Below are positions 27,726-36,700 of a stretch of 64,000 bases of DNA, piece after piece. How positions within the stretch are numbered: the first letter of the stretch is position 1; every line of letters begins with the position of its first letter. The DNA is taken from positions 652,524-716,523 of the forward strand of contig NZ_JAHKPI010000025.1 of NCBI RefSeq assembly GCF_018860425.1. Reading direction: 5' to 3'. Position numbers and translations under genes: made by a program. This DNA comes from Marinobacter sp. F3R08. Lineage in GTDB: Bacteria; Pseudomonadota; Gammaproteobacteria; Pseudomonadales; Oleiphilaceae. The notes under the pieces are model-generated. The model was not told where the DNA came from, did no database searches, and saw only the letters and a program-made list of their open reading frames with translations.

Positions 27726-29873
27726 TTAAAACGTGTAGGAGAGCTCCCCTACCAAACGACGTCCCGGCATCGGGAAATCGTTTGGAATAGGGGCGCTTGG
27801 TTGTGCGTAGGGGCTAGGATCTCTCACATCCTCATTGAACAGATTCGTTACTGATAACGAAATACCAAGTCCAGGCAGGAGATCTTCGGTCCGGAGAGTT
27901 ATGTCGACGGTGGTGTAGTCTGCCACCGGATCTCTCTGATCGGCTGCCGTCCTTTTTTGTTCTCCCACCCAGTTAACCTGTGAACTCAGAAGCCAATCCG
28001 ACGATACGGACCAGTCAGCGCGTGCATAAACCTGGTGATTCGGTGCATCGCCGACTAACTGCCCGGTACGTTCATCTTTTGCCCTCTGATAAGCGTAATT
28101 CGCCTTCAAAGCGAGATTATCCAATGCGTCGAAGGACACCTCAAACTCACCGCCACGGCCGGTCCTTTTGCCTGCGTTCTGATATTCCGGAGCGATCACT
28201 TCGGAGATAGAAACGGCGCTGATGAGATCGTCGATTTCGTAATAGAACAGGTTCAAGGCGTAGAACAGGCGAGGGGTTACCTGGTGAGACAGTCCGATTT
28301 CATAAGTATCGACTGTTTCGGCATCCAGTTCTTCGTTTCCGGAATACACGGGGTTAGTCGCAACGTAAAGCTCGTTCAGAGACGGGGCGCGAAATGCTCG
28401 TCCGTATAAAAGCTTGGTTGTAATCGTATCGGTGGTTGCCCAGATCAGAGCCGCCCGGGGGTTAATGGTGCTGCCAAAATCGGAATAGTCATCAAAGCGT
28501 AGTCCACTGACTAGCTGCCAGTTCTGTGCGAGTTTCCACTCGTCCTGAACAAACAGGTAATAATTGGTCCGATCCTCTTCAGGCATCCAAACTTCATCTG
28601 GGTTTTCAGAAACATCAACGACACGGCCCTTGGGACTGAAATCAGGGTTGAAGTTTTTGTGCTCAGTTACCTCATAAAGATCAGCCCAGAGTGTACCGAT
28701 CCCGGTATGAATCTGATGATCGCGGAAGCCCCGGTAAACCGCACTCAAATCTAACCGTACCTGATTCTCCTTGTAGCCGGGACTGCCAATCAGGCCATCT
28801 GGAAAATCACCACCAAACGCACCTGCCGGATACAGAAGGATGTCATTCTCAGGTTCCTGAGTGATATTGAAGTAGGAAACGCGAGCTTCTGCGTCCAGGC
28901 CTTCAACCATATCGGTCCACCTGTAACTGTAATCCAGATTCAACCTCCGCGAAGAGTACTGGCCCTCCGGATCCAGTGCCTGCGCAAGCCCCGGTCCTGT
29001 TTCCAGATTACTCCGGTCCTGCACACCTGCACGTAACGTCCAGCGGTCATCCTCGATTTCAAATCGGGCATCCAGCTGGTCTACACCGGTATTCACAGAG
29101 CCGGGAGCCAGGGATGCTGAGGTTCCGAATGCCTCATCAAGACCTGTCTGGGCATCGCGTTCAATAATATCGTCCCAACCATCCGTGGTTTGGTATTCAA
29201 GCACCACACCCAGTGCCAACCCGCCAATCTCATGACCGGATTCGAGCCAACCCCCACGGGTGTTATTGCTGGCCAGGCGGCCGCCAACGGTCTGACCGTC
29301 TATCGATTCAGGCCCTTTGGTCAGGATGTTTATCACTCCCGAATAAGCGTCTGCTCCGTAGAGAGCCGACCCAGGTCCCCGGATAACCTCAATTCTATCG
29401 ATTGCCTTGATAGGCATGCCGCCCCAGGCGTTGCCACGATTTCCATACATCATCGTGGTGGTTGGAATACCGTTGATAAGCAGCAGTGCCTGGGCGTTAT
29501 TGCTTGTGCTAATGCCTCGGAAAACGTATTTGGGTGAGAAACCCTGGTCTGAATGGTTCACATGAAGGCCTGGCACCGTTTCAAGTACCTGGTCGAGGTC
29601 TGTCGCACCCATGGCTGCAATGTCATCGGCACTTATTACCGAAGTGACAGCAGCAGCCTTATCAAGGGGCGTTTCTGTTCCAGATGCGATAGAAACTACT
29701 CGTATCTGGCCGAGCTCTTCAAGAGGGATATCCCAGAGTGAGTCTTCTGCCGTTACTGCACCCGACACCACGAAAAAAACGGCACCGAGCCCCATCTGTA
29801 GGGACAAGGGCCTTGGTGTAACTCGTCTCAAGGGCAACAGTAAGTGGTGCATAACAGATTTTCTGGGCTCCAT
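27726..29873 (-). CDS. TonB-dependent outer-membrane receptor
   Basis: An outer-membrane active transporter of about 715 residues. From the ATG at 29873 an N-terminal export signal is visible (LSLQMGLGAVFFVVSGAVTA). A TonB-box-like QIRVVSIASGTE and the plug domain follow (SVISADDIAAMGATDLDQVLETVPGL; VIRGPGSALYGADAYSGVINILT), then a 22-strand barrel ending LVGELSYTF with a terminal Phe. The substrate (siderophore, vitamin or other) is not clear. The frame stays open to 30059, but the added residues are not signal-like, so an internal start is preferred; 29852 is another candidate. No Fur box or riboswitch was recognised upstream. Confidence 0.9.
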   Translation of the reverse strand: MEPRKSVMHHLLLPLRRVTPRPLSLQMGLGAVFFVVSGAVTAEDSLWDIPLEELGQIRVVSIASGTETPLDKAAAVTSVISADDIAAMGATDLDQVLETVPGLHVNHSDQGFSPKYVFRGISTSNNAQALLLINGIPTTTMMYGNRGNAWGGMPIKAIDRIEVIRGPGSALYGADAYSGVINILTKGPESIDGQTVGGRLASNNTRGGWLESGHEIGGLALGVVLEYQTTDGWDDIIERDAQTGLDEAFGTSASLAPGSVNTGVDQLDARFEIEDDRWTLRAGVQDRSNLETGPGLAQALDPEGQYSSRRLNLDYSYRWTDMVEGLDAEARVSYFNITQEPENDILLYPAGAFGGDFPDGLIGSPGYKENQVRLDLSAVYRGFRDHQIHTGIGTLWADLYEVTEHKNFNPDFSPKGRVVDVSENPDEVWMPEEDRTNYYLFVQDEWKLAQNWQLVSGLRFDDYSDFGSTINPRAALIWATTDTITTKLLYGRAFRAPSLNELYVATNPVYSGNEELDAETVDTYEIGLSHQVTPRLFYALNLFYYEIDDLISAVSISEVIAPEYQNAGKRTGRGGEFEVSFDALDNLALKANYAYQRAKDERTGQLVGDAPNHQVYARADWSVSSDWLLSSQVNWVGEQKRTAADQRDPVADYTTVDITLRTEDLLPGLGISLSVTNLFNEDVRDPSPYAQPSAPIPNDFPMPGRRLVGELSYTF

Positions 29874-30611
29874 ATCTTTGGATAAGATGGAATTAATGGG
29901 TCGTTTGCGCTTGAGGAGTAGCTCAAGACAAACATGCACCTGCACAAACGGCAAAAATTTACGTGTTTTCATCACGCAAAAACGAAAAATGCTGACTGAA
30001 TAGGAGTTTAGCTTCATTACTTTGAGAAGCAAGTCTTTGAGGCAGGGGAGGCCACGCAAAGTACTGAATCTGCTCAGGACTCATGCAATTTAGAGCACCC
30101 TTCCGTCATCACTTTCACCGAAAAAATCCAAGTAGGTCAAATATCATCCAGTGTTTAGCGATTCCAGGGGTAGGGTAAGGCTTACCGGTCGGTGAAAAGC
30201 CCGAACTAATGATCACATTTATTCCAGTTCGAATATAACCCTTGGGTTCTTGCGTAGGTCCGGCAAGCGTCGGTTTGTGTGGTGAGGGCAATACAATTGT
30301 GTTCATTGAAGCAATGATTGTCATCTGCAACCAGACACAATTGTTTACACATTTCTGCTCTATATTGGTTGATTTATATAATGCTCGTTAATTTTTAACG
30401 CTAGATATGACCAGGCGCTCAGCGATATATAGATATAATCGACATATGACTTAATTTTACATTAAAGATCACTTTTCCTAACAAAAACACTTTAAACTAA
30501 TAGGTTCCTAGGAGTTCGTGGTTTAACAGTTATGCTTTGATCAGCGAATTCAAAAGAAACGATGTACGTATAATTAGTTACTTGTCTATTATTAAAATGA
30601 AAGGTCTTTAA
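29874..30611. other. Long intergenic region between TonB receptor and chemotaxis receptor
   Basis: About 740 bases hold no supported gene; open frames here lack ribosome sites and family features. Base composition falls sharply from about 30340 onward, where the DNA becomes strongly AT-rich, with TATAAT-like strings near 30375. It must contain the divergent promoters of the TonB receptor and the chemotaxis receptor. No tRNA, terminator or repeat was recognised. Confidence 0.5.
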
Positions 30612-32198
30612 ATGTCAGTGGATTCAGCGCTCAGCAACATATCTGTCGGAAAGAAGCTGGGTATTGGTTTTACCATTACGCTTTTATTCTCCGTAGCCAT
30701 TATCGCATACGGATGGAACACCATGAGTGCCTACAAGCAACGTTCTTTTATCGTTGGTGAAGCGAGCTCCGCAGAATCGTATTTGCTGGATGCCAGGATT
30801 CGCGAGAAGAATTTTCAGATTCGCGGTGATAACCACTATATTGAAACCGCGAAGGAGAGAGCTGAGCGGGCTGTTAGCGTCCTTCTTCCATTGAAAGACA
30901 TTCTGGTTTTGAAGGAAGACGACGAGCGTGTTAATCACGTTGTAGACGGTGTCCGTAAATACAAAGCCCTGCTCGATGACCTGGAAGAGAGCGTCCAGCA
31001 AAGCATGCGAGGTGGCAGCCGAAATCTGCAGGACATTGAGGCAGCATTGGTTAAAACAGCTCGCGCGAATATTGAAATTGCAGTTGAGCTTCAGGAAATT
31101 CAGCTAAACCGAATGGCGCAACAATACAAAACTGCCATAGCGAGTTTTTTGACTATTGGCCTGGTTGCGCTCCTTGTTTCGGGTCTTGTTGCTTGGTTTC
31201 TGGTTCGTTCGGTTACCCGCCCCATCCGTGAGACGGTTGCTATTGCAAATCGCGTTGCATCTGGTGATCTATCAACCACCATCAAAAGTGACCGGGAAGA
31301 TGAATTCGGTCACCTGTTTGCCGCTTTTGACACGATGGTCACCAGCCTTCGGGATTTAATCAGCCAGATTGATCAGGGGGCAACGAACATCGCATCGTCG
31401 TCGGAAGAACTGGCAGCAGTCACCGCGCAAACCAGCCAAGGCGTTTCGGAGCAAAGCGATAATACTGATCAGGTTGCAACGGCGATGAACGAAATGGTGG
31501 CCACCGTTGGTGAAGTCGCCAAGAGTGCCGAGTCGGCGTTTGCTGGCGCTCAACGAGCAGACGAGAAAGCAGCTGAAGGTTCAGAGGCAGTTGAGGCAAC
31601 CACAGCTCTCGTAACAGACCTGGATAAGCAAAGTAACGACGTAATGAAGCAGCTTCGAGACCTTCAAGGGGATACTGCAAATATTGGATCTGTACTCGAA
31701 GTTATTAAAACGGTTGCGGAACAAACCAACCTGCTGGCGTTGAATGCGGCAATAGAAGCAGCCCGAGCGGGAGAGCATGGACGTGGCTTTGCAGTGGTTG
31801 CAGATGAAGTTCGTTCCCTGGCACAACGAACACAGGCCTCGGCTACCGAAATAGAAACACTGATTCACAATTTGGTTGGCAGTGCTGAAAGCTCGGTAAA
31901 CAAGATGGAAGAGGGCACAGAGCTTGCCCGGGAAACGTTGCTAAGCGCGCAGAAAACGGGCGAAACGATCAAACAAATGGTTGAAGCAGTGGAAGATATT
32001 CGCCAGTACAATAGTCAGATCGCAACAGCTGCCGAACAGCAAACCAGTGTCGCGGAAGACATCAACAAGAACATCACTCTGATACGAGACATATCCACTC
32101 AATCCGCCGCGGCCACAGAGCAGGTCTCTGTATCCAGTGGTGAGCTCGCGTCATTGGCCGACGGTCTGAGCACTCAAGTCAATCGCTTTCGTTTGTAG
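30612..32198 (+). CDS. Methyl-accepting chemotaxis protein
   Basis: A 528-residue transmembrane chemoreceptor. A first transmembrane helix lies at about residues 15-32, then a four-helix-bundle-type periplasmic sensor of about 150 residues (the [15 protein letters not shown] segment recalls McpS/HBM-like helices). A second helix at about 176-200, HAMP, and the cytoplasmic signalling domain follow. The highly conserved hairpin tip [19 protein letters not shown] is intact, with [18 protein letters not shown]. It relays ligand binding to CheA/CheW. It stands alone, with a hairpin 50 bases after the stop. The ligand is unknown. Confidence 0.95.
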   Translation: MSVDSALSNISVGKKLGIGFTITLLFSVAIIAYGWNTMSAYKQRSFIVGEASSAESYLLDARIREKNFQIRGDNHYIETAKERAERAVSVLLPLKDILVLKEDDERVNHVVDGVRKYKALLDDLEESVQQSMRGGSRNLQDIEAALVKTARANIEIAVELQEIQLNRMAQQYKTAIASFLTIGLVALLVSGLVAWFLVRSVTRPIRETVAIANRVASGDLSTTIKSDREDEFGHLFAAFDTMVTSLRDLISQIDQGATNIASSSEELAAVTAQTSQGVSEQSDNTDQVATAMNEMVATVGEVAKSAESAFAGAQRADEKAAEGSEAVEATTALVTDLDKQSNDVMKQLRDLQGDTANIGSVLEVIKTVAEQTNLLALNAAIEAARAGEHGRGFAVVADEVRSLAQRTQASATEIETLIHNLVGSAESSVNKMEEGTELARETLLSAQKTGETIKQMVEAVEDIRQYNSQIATAAEQQTSVAEDINKNITLIRDISTQSAAATEQVSVSSGELASLADGLSTQVNRFRL

Positions 32199-32248
32199 TG
32201 ACGAAACCAAGGATTAACAGACTTGTATGCTGGAAGGTCGGGTTTATC

Positions 32249-32282
32249 GAGAGTATGGTTGTCTAAGGACAATCATACTCTC
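32249..32282 (+). terminator. Rho-independent-type hairpin after the chemoreceptor gene
   Basis: A 15-bp stem with one G-U wobble (GAGAGTATGGTTGTC, then loop TAAG, then its complement) spans 32249-32282. It is followed by only a short T-containing stretch, so the U-tract is weak; position after an isolated gene supports a terminator. Confidence 0.6.
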
Positions 32283-32381
32283 TTCGAGGCAGCAGGTGTT
32301 TTTGGGCCAAGGGACCATCTGACATTCATCAGGGATCAGGAAATATTTAATTCGATAAACGATCAGAATTAGCAGGTTTTA

Positions 32382-34349
32382 ATGAAACTCTTAAGGCAAT
32401 ATAAAAATAAAGTTCAAAAAAGGTTTTTCCGATTGGAGCTCTCTCGTGAGCTATATTGGCGCTCAAAGTTTATTCCTCCTCTCGGGTTTATTGCCGTAGT
32501 TTTATTTTCAATCTACTTTTATTCATCTGAAATCTCTACCTCTATCACTACTTGGGCTGTGGTTTTTTCTATAATCTATGCTTTGATGTATGTTCTTTTT
32601 TTTGATGGAGGTGCAGAGCCTAAAGAAGAAAGTTACATTTATTGGACTTGGAGCTTTATTCTGGCTTGCTGCATTGCCGCCGCAATGTGGGGGATATTCC
32701 CATTTATTGTTTTCCCCAGCCTGGGGCATTCGGACCAGGTTGCGCTTATTATGATGTTATTTGCTATAATTTCTGTACCTGTTCCTGCACTTTCACACTG
32801 TTCACCTCTGGTTTTTACCTATTCAGCCATAATTGTTATATCTGGTGGTTCATCATTTTTAATCTATCATGATGGTTTTGATAAGCATTTAGCTTTTATG
32901 GTTGTTCTTCTTTTTGCCTGCATAATGTATTTGTTAGAGCAGAGAAGAGTTTCTAAAAAAATCCTAAAATCTGTTGATGATAAAGATCTATTAAAGACAA
33001 GCGGGATAACAATTAAAAGACTAAGGCATGATAAATATCACGATTCGGTGACCGATTTACTGAATCGTGAGGGAATATCTACATACCTGAACCGTACTGA
33101 TGCTTCGCTATCATCGTTTATTATTTTTTCTTTAAAGGTGCGGGATGTCGATGCGCTGTATTCAAGCCATAGTAAGTCCTCCATCGACGAGATTATTCGC
33201 GACCTTGCTTCACGCCTACAGGCCAGCGGCTTTGACCATAAGATAATAGCCCACCTCGGCCTTGGGGAGTTTTTGATCCTGGTTCCCGGAGTAGAAGGGA
33301 ACATGTCGCATTCACTGGGAGGGGATTTATTTGGCCTGTTCGAGGAACCAGTAACAACCTTCCTGGGACCTATGAACTTCAATCTCTTGATTGGCTGCTC
33401 AGCGTTTCCCGACGATTCCAGTGACAAAAAAGAAGTGGTTAATTTTGCGTTGGCTGCTCTCAAAGAGGCGGATAAGCACTCAGGCAATCGGTTGGAGCGC
33501 TACACGGAAGACATGGCCATGAAAATGAATCGGCGCGCGTTTATCCGATCACAGCTATCCGTTGCAATCAAACGGAAGGAGTTTTCTGTACATATTCAGC
33601 CAAAAATCAATGTTCAAAAGAATATTGTTGAGAGTGGGGAGGTGCTGGTTCGTTGGTATAGCCCGTCAATGGGGATGGTTAGTCCGGCAGAATTCATACC
33701 CATAGCTGAATCAACCAGCGATATCATCCCGTTAGGAAAATGGGTGCTCGAAGAAACCGCTCGTATCTTGATAGGTTCATCGACGTTGCCCGAGAAGTTT
33801 TCGCTTGCAGTCAATGTGTCAGTCAAGCAACTGACTGATCCTCAATTTGTCCCGCTTGTTCAGGAGATTACCGGCCAACTTCATGGTACTGGCCGCTCTC
33901 TGGAGCTAGAAATTACCGAAACTATGATGATTACGGATGAAATAGAGGTAAACCAGGCGCTCGAGAGAATCTCAGCATTAGGCGTGGGGATCGCATTAGA
34001 TGATTTTGGCACTGGTTATTCGTCTTTGAGCTACCTGGCTTCGATCAACGCAGACACGTTGAAGCTCGATAAGTCGTTTATCGATCCGATTCCACAAAAC
34101 GGTCGGCATTCGTCATTTGTCTCAACAGTTATCGCAATGGCACACAGCTTAGACATGCCGCTGGTGGCCGAGGGAGTTGAAACAGCGGAACAGTATGAAT
34201 GGCTGTCCCAGAATCTGTGCGATACCGTTCAGGGCTACTTCATCTCAAAGCCTTTAGCACTCGACGAATTTTTTACCTGGCTGGATAACAATGTATGCAA
34301 AGAAACGAATCAGGTAAGTGAATCGGTGTTTTCCGGGAATCCGCCATAG
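32382..34349 (+). CDS. Membrane GGDEF(degenerate)-EAL protein, probable c-di-GMP phosphodiesterase
   Basis: A 655-residue protein. The first 190 residues contain about six hydrophobic helices forming an integral membrane sensor domain. A GGDEF-fold domain follows whose active site reads GLGEF (residues 293-297), so cyclase activity is probably lost. The EAL domain keeps the catalytic set: EVLVRW (Glu420), NVSVKQ, LEITET, LDDFGTGYSS, LKLDKSFI, VAEGVET and QGYFISKP. It is therefore likely to degrade c-di-GMP, with the degenerate GGDEF as a possible GTP sensor. The first half is unusually AT-rich compared with the genes to the left. The candidate transposon end lies 64 bases after its stop. Confidence 0.9.
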   Translation: MKLLRQYKNKVQKRFFRLELSRELYWRSKFIPPLGFIAVVLFSIYFYSSEISTSITTWAVVFSIIYALMYVLFFDGGAEPKEESYIYWTWSFILACCIAAAMWGIFPFIVFPSLGHSDQVALIMMLFAIISVPVPALSHCSPLVFTYSAIIVISGGSSFLIYHDGFDKHLAFMVVLLFACIMYLLEQRRVSKKILKSVDDKDLLKTSGITIKRLRHDKYHDSVTDLLNREGISTYLNRTDASLSSFIIFSLKVRDVDALYSSHSKSSIDEIIRDLASRLQASGFDHKIIAHLGLGEFLILVPGVEGNMSHSLGGDLFGLFEEPVTTFLGPMNFNLLIGCSAFPDDSSDKKEVVNFALAALKEADKHSGNRLERYTEDMAMKMNRRAFIRSQLSVAIKRKEFSVHIQPKINVQKNIVESGEVLVRWYSPSMGMVSPAEFIPIAESTSDIIPLGKWVLEETARILIGSSTLPEKFSLAVNVSVKQLTDPQFVPLVQEITGQLHGTGRSLELEITETMMITDEIEVNQALERISALGVGIALDDFGTGYSSLSYLASINADTLKLDKSFIDPIPQNGRHSSFVSTVIAMAHSLDMPLVAEGVETAEQYEWLSQNLCDTVQGYFISKPLALDEFFTWLDNNVCKETNQVSESVFSGNPP

Positions 34350-34413
34350 CGTGCCTGCATCATGGATGATCTTATGCTGGACGATGGATCCTGTGGGTAA
34401 GACTGGTATTGAA

Positions 34414-34552
34414 TGTGGTGATTAAAGCCGGGTCGTAACTTCTGACTTTCGTGAAATCAGCGACTTAAAACAAAAGTACAGATAGCGTAAATTTTTGCGT
34501 AAAGCTAAGTCGTAAATTCCTTTCAAAAATAAAGCTAAAACGTAAATTTTCA
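34414..34552 (+). repeat. Transposon end: TGTGGTGA tip and four TnsB-site-like direct repeats
   Basis: The tip TGTGGTGA is at 34414-34421, matching the 5'-TGT start and 8-base tip of Tn7 ends. Four copies of a direct repeat of about 22 bases follow: TTAAAGCCGGGTCGTAACTT at about 34422, TACAGATAGCGTAAATTTTT at about 34477, TAAAGCTAAGTCGTAAATTC at about 34500 and TAAAGCTAAAACGTAAATTT at about 34530. The shared core is tAAAGcta..CGTAAaTT. One outer site, a gap of about 32 bases and three inner sites resemble the spaced arrangement of the Tn7 left end. The tip is adjacent to the last genes of the tns operon. Confidence 0.72.
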
Positions 34553-34738
34553 ACCACAAATCTATTTAAAAACAGAGATATACACGATCCAGTGTTACTG
34601 AATATAGCATGGCTATGTGGAATGGAAAACAGTCTAGAAGGGTCAGGCTGTTGAGATCAGGGATGTGTCAATTCTGGAGGGTTGCTTGCGAAGGAGGGAC
34701 TAACGTATTCGGTTCGTGGTCGCGGACGTAACTCAAAT

Positions 34739-35074
34739 TCAATGGTTCCAGTTGTCTATCAGGTCATCATAATTTGGATCCTCGTCGCAGGAACCGATCT
34801 CATCAAAATTCACATACAGCCCACCGCGATCGAACCCAACGTCTGTAATGACCAGCGTTTGGTTGAATTTAAACGCACGGCGGTTGAGCTGTTCGAAAAG
34901 GAGATTGTGAGACCCCACAGCCAATTCTTCGGGATACAGAAAAATAAGGTTCTGGAATCGGAGTGAGGGTGGAGGTAGTGAGGCGGAATATGCTTCAATC
35001 AGACAACGAAACCCACGTCGAGTTTTATAAGACGACATTGAGGTCACGGGATTCTTAGATTTGTCGTCGGTCAT
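34739..35074 (-). CDS. Small unknown protein, fifth gene of the tns operon
   Basis: A 111-residue protein I do not recognise. Its ATG at 35074 directly abuts the tniQ stop codon (TAA then ATG), which strongly suggests cotranslation with the transposition genes. It is soluble, with basic and hydrophobic beta-like segments (LRFQNLIFLYPEEL; TLVITDVGF) and an acidic C-terminus rich in Asp/Glu. It is much shorter than TnsE and shows no TnsE-like feature. Role in transposition (target choice, immunity or regulation) is only suggested by position. It lies between tniQ and the transposon end, about 190 bases from the nearest TnsB-like repeat. Confidence 0.6.
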   Translation of the reverse strand: MTDDKSKNPVTSMSSYKTRRGFRCLIEAYSASLPPPSLRFQNLIFLYPEELAVGSHNLLFEQLNRRAFKFNQTLVITDVGFDRGGLYVNFDEIGSCDEDPNYDDLIDNWNH

Positions 35075-36700
35075 TTAAGCAGCCTCGTTCAATGCGAACT
35101 TGTCGCATTCGACAATTCCAACAAAATGCCCTCCTGGAAGTTCCTCCAAAAGAACATTTGTTCCGGAACGGTTCAGTTGTTTCCAGACATCCGATACTGG
35201 TATTCCCCAGATGGCAGATTCTCTCCTTGCGATGCGGTAGCGATTCAACAATTCCTTTACCGTTTTGAGTTCGTACCGAATACCGGGCCCATACCACCGC
35301 TCACTGGGAAGCACCCCCTCCTTTCCAAGGAAATCCAGTACCCCTTCAGGAACGCCAAGCATTTTCATAACAGTTAAGCGATCCAACTGTTCATCGTCTG
35401 CCCGCTTGGAGAGTTCAGATTCGCAGCAATCGATCAAGTCTTTCCTCCTAACCCTGATTCCTGCCAAACAGGCGGAGTTCTCAACCAGGGCGAACCGCAA
35501 ACTCTCTGAATGCAGCCAATCAATGCAATCAACCAGGTCAAATCCGAATCTCTTGGCCACTCCCTCCGCGTCTTCAAGATCAAGATCGGTGACATCATCG
35601 ATCGAGGTTGTATGAGCCTTCGACAGCAAATCAGAGATGTCCTGAGCCACTCGACTAAGATCGAATGCCCGATCTCGGAGGATTTGAGTTTTGGACTGGC
35701 AGTGCAGGATGCCCCTGAAAACTAATTGGTTTACCTGATGGATTGAAATGCCGAGCACTTCGGCGACCGTATCAGCCTCGGAGATATCCTCGGCAACCAC
35801 GGTGTCTAGGTGCTTTTGATGCTTTTTTGGGATTACCAAGCTTGGATCGCTGACGACAGTTAACTCAATCTCCTCGAATGACAACTGGGAAGAGGCTACT
35901 GGATTTAACAGTTTTTCGAGTCTCTCGGAACGTACGCCTGCCAAGGACCGTCGAAATGGATTTGTGAGATCGGTCGGGGTAAATCGCTCGGATACATGTC
36001 GATTCCACCACTTGTCGCAGACCAGCCGGTATGCGCTCTGCATCATTAGAAAGTGCTTATGCGGATGATACGGTACCTTCGCCCTCGGCCAGATGGAGTG
36101 ACCCTCCATAAATGTTGAGTGCAGATACGCTTGGTAGAGCCCGTCCAAATCTGGAGTAATTTGCTGGGCCAATGAATAATTAGTGAAATCTTCATCGCCA
36201 AGCGCTTTCGACCGAGCCCCCCATTTGTAACCGCAGGTCCCGCAACCATGAAGAAGATTTTCATCCCACTTCAAGGTGCTGTCGCATTCAGGGCAACAAT
36301 CCAAAATGGGGCTATGGTGTGAGTCGCATACGATATGGTGAGCAACTTGCCACTCAAAGCAATGGTAACGCTTCTCAGAAATGCAGTATTCGCAAACTCT
36401 GGGGGAACTGACGACAATATCTCTGATGATTCGGCGCGGATCCTCGCACCGGCGTTGCTCTCGCAACTGAGCAAAGTGATTGCCGAGCTTGCCTGGAGAG
36501 GAGCCAAGTGACACCTCCAACGAGTCCAGCCACCTGTCCATGGATATCAATTTGTCTGATAGCGATGAGGGGAGCGTATAGCCAAAAACCTGTCGAGCGA
36601 ACGAGTCTGGGCTTCTAAAGCCATAGCTTGACGTCAACCTGACGCTGTATCCCGGCAAACTCTCATTCGGATGGGGGAGAGGGCGGTAAGGTAGAAGCAT
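35075..36700 (-). CDS. tniQ: TniQ/TnsD-family target-site selector
   Basis: A target-selection protein of the TniQ family. It begins LLPYRPLPHPNESLPGYSVRL, a typical TniQ N-terminus, and carries zinc-finger cysteines in CEYC...CDSHHSPILDCCPEC...CGTCGY (about residues 125-185). At 541 residues it is close to Tn7 TnsD (about 508) rather than the short TniQ of CRISPR-associated transposons, so it probably binds a specific attachment sequence itself. A longer frame reaches 36916, but the ATG at 36700 overlaps the tnsC stop as TAATG. The bound site is not identified. Confidence 0.88.
   Translation of the reverse strand: MLLPYRPLPHPNESLPGYSVRLTSSYGFRSPDSFARQVFGYTLPSSLSDKLISMDRWLDSLEVSLGSSPGKLGNHFAQLREQRRCEDPRRIIRDIVVSSPRVCEYCISEKRYHCFEWQVAHHIVCDSHHSPILDCCPECDSTLKWDENLLHGCGTCGYKWGARSKALGDEDFTNYSLAQQITPDLDGLYQAYLHSTFMEGHSIWPRAKVPYHPHKHFLMMQSAYRLVCDKWWNRHVSERFTPTDLTNPFRRSLAGVRSERLEKLLNPVASSQLSFEEIELTVVSDPSLVIPKKHQKHLDTVVAEDISEADTVAEVLGISIHQVNQLVFRGILHCQSKTQILRDRAFDLSRVAQDISDLLSKAHTTSIDDVTDLDLEDAEGVAKRFGFDLVDCIDWLHSESLRFALVENSACLAGIRVRRKDLIDCCESELSKRADDEQLDRLTVMKMLGVPEGVLDFLGKEGVLPSERWYGPGIRYELKTVKELLNRYRIARRESAIWGIPVSDVWKQLNRSGTNVLLEELPGGHFVGIVECDKFALNEAA

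Noticed and set aside
30060..30350. Cobalamin or other riboswitch upstream of the TonB receptor
   Set aside because: I looked for the conserved B12-box-like elements on the minus strand and did not see them; no substrate clue.
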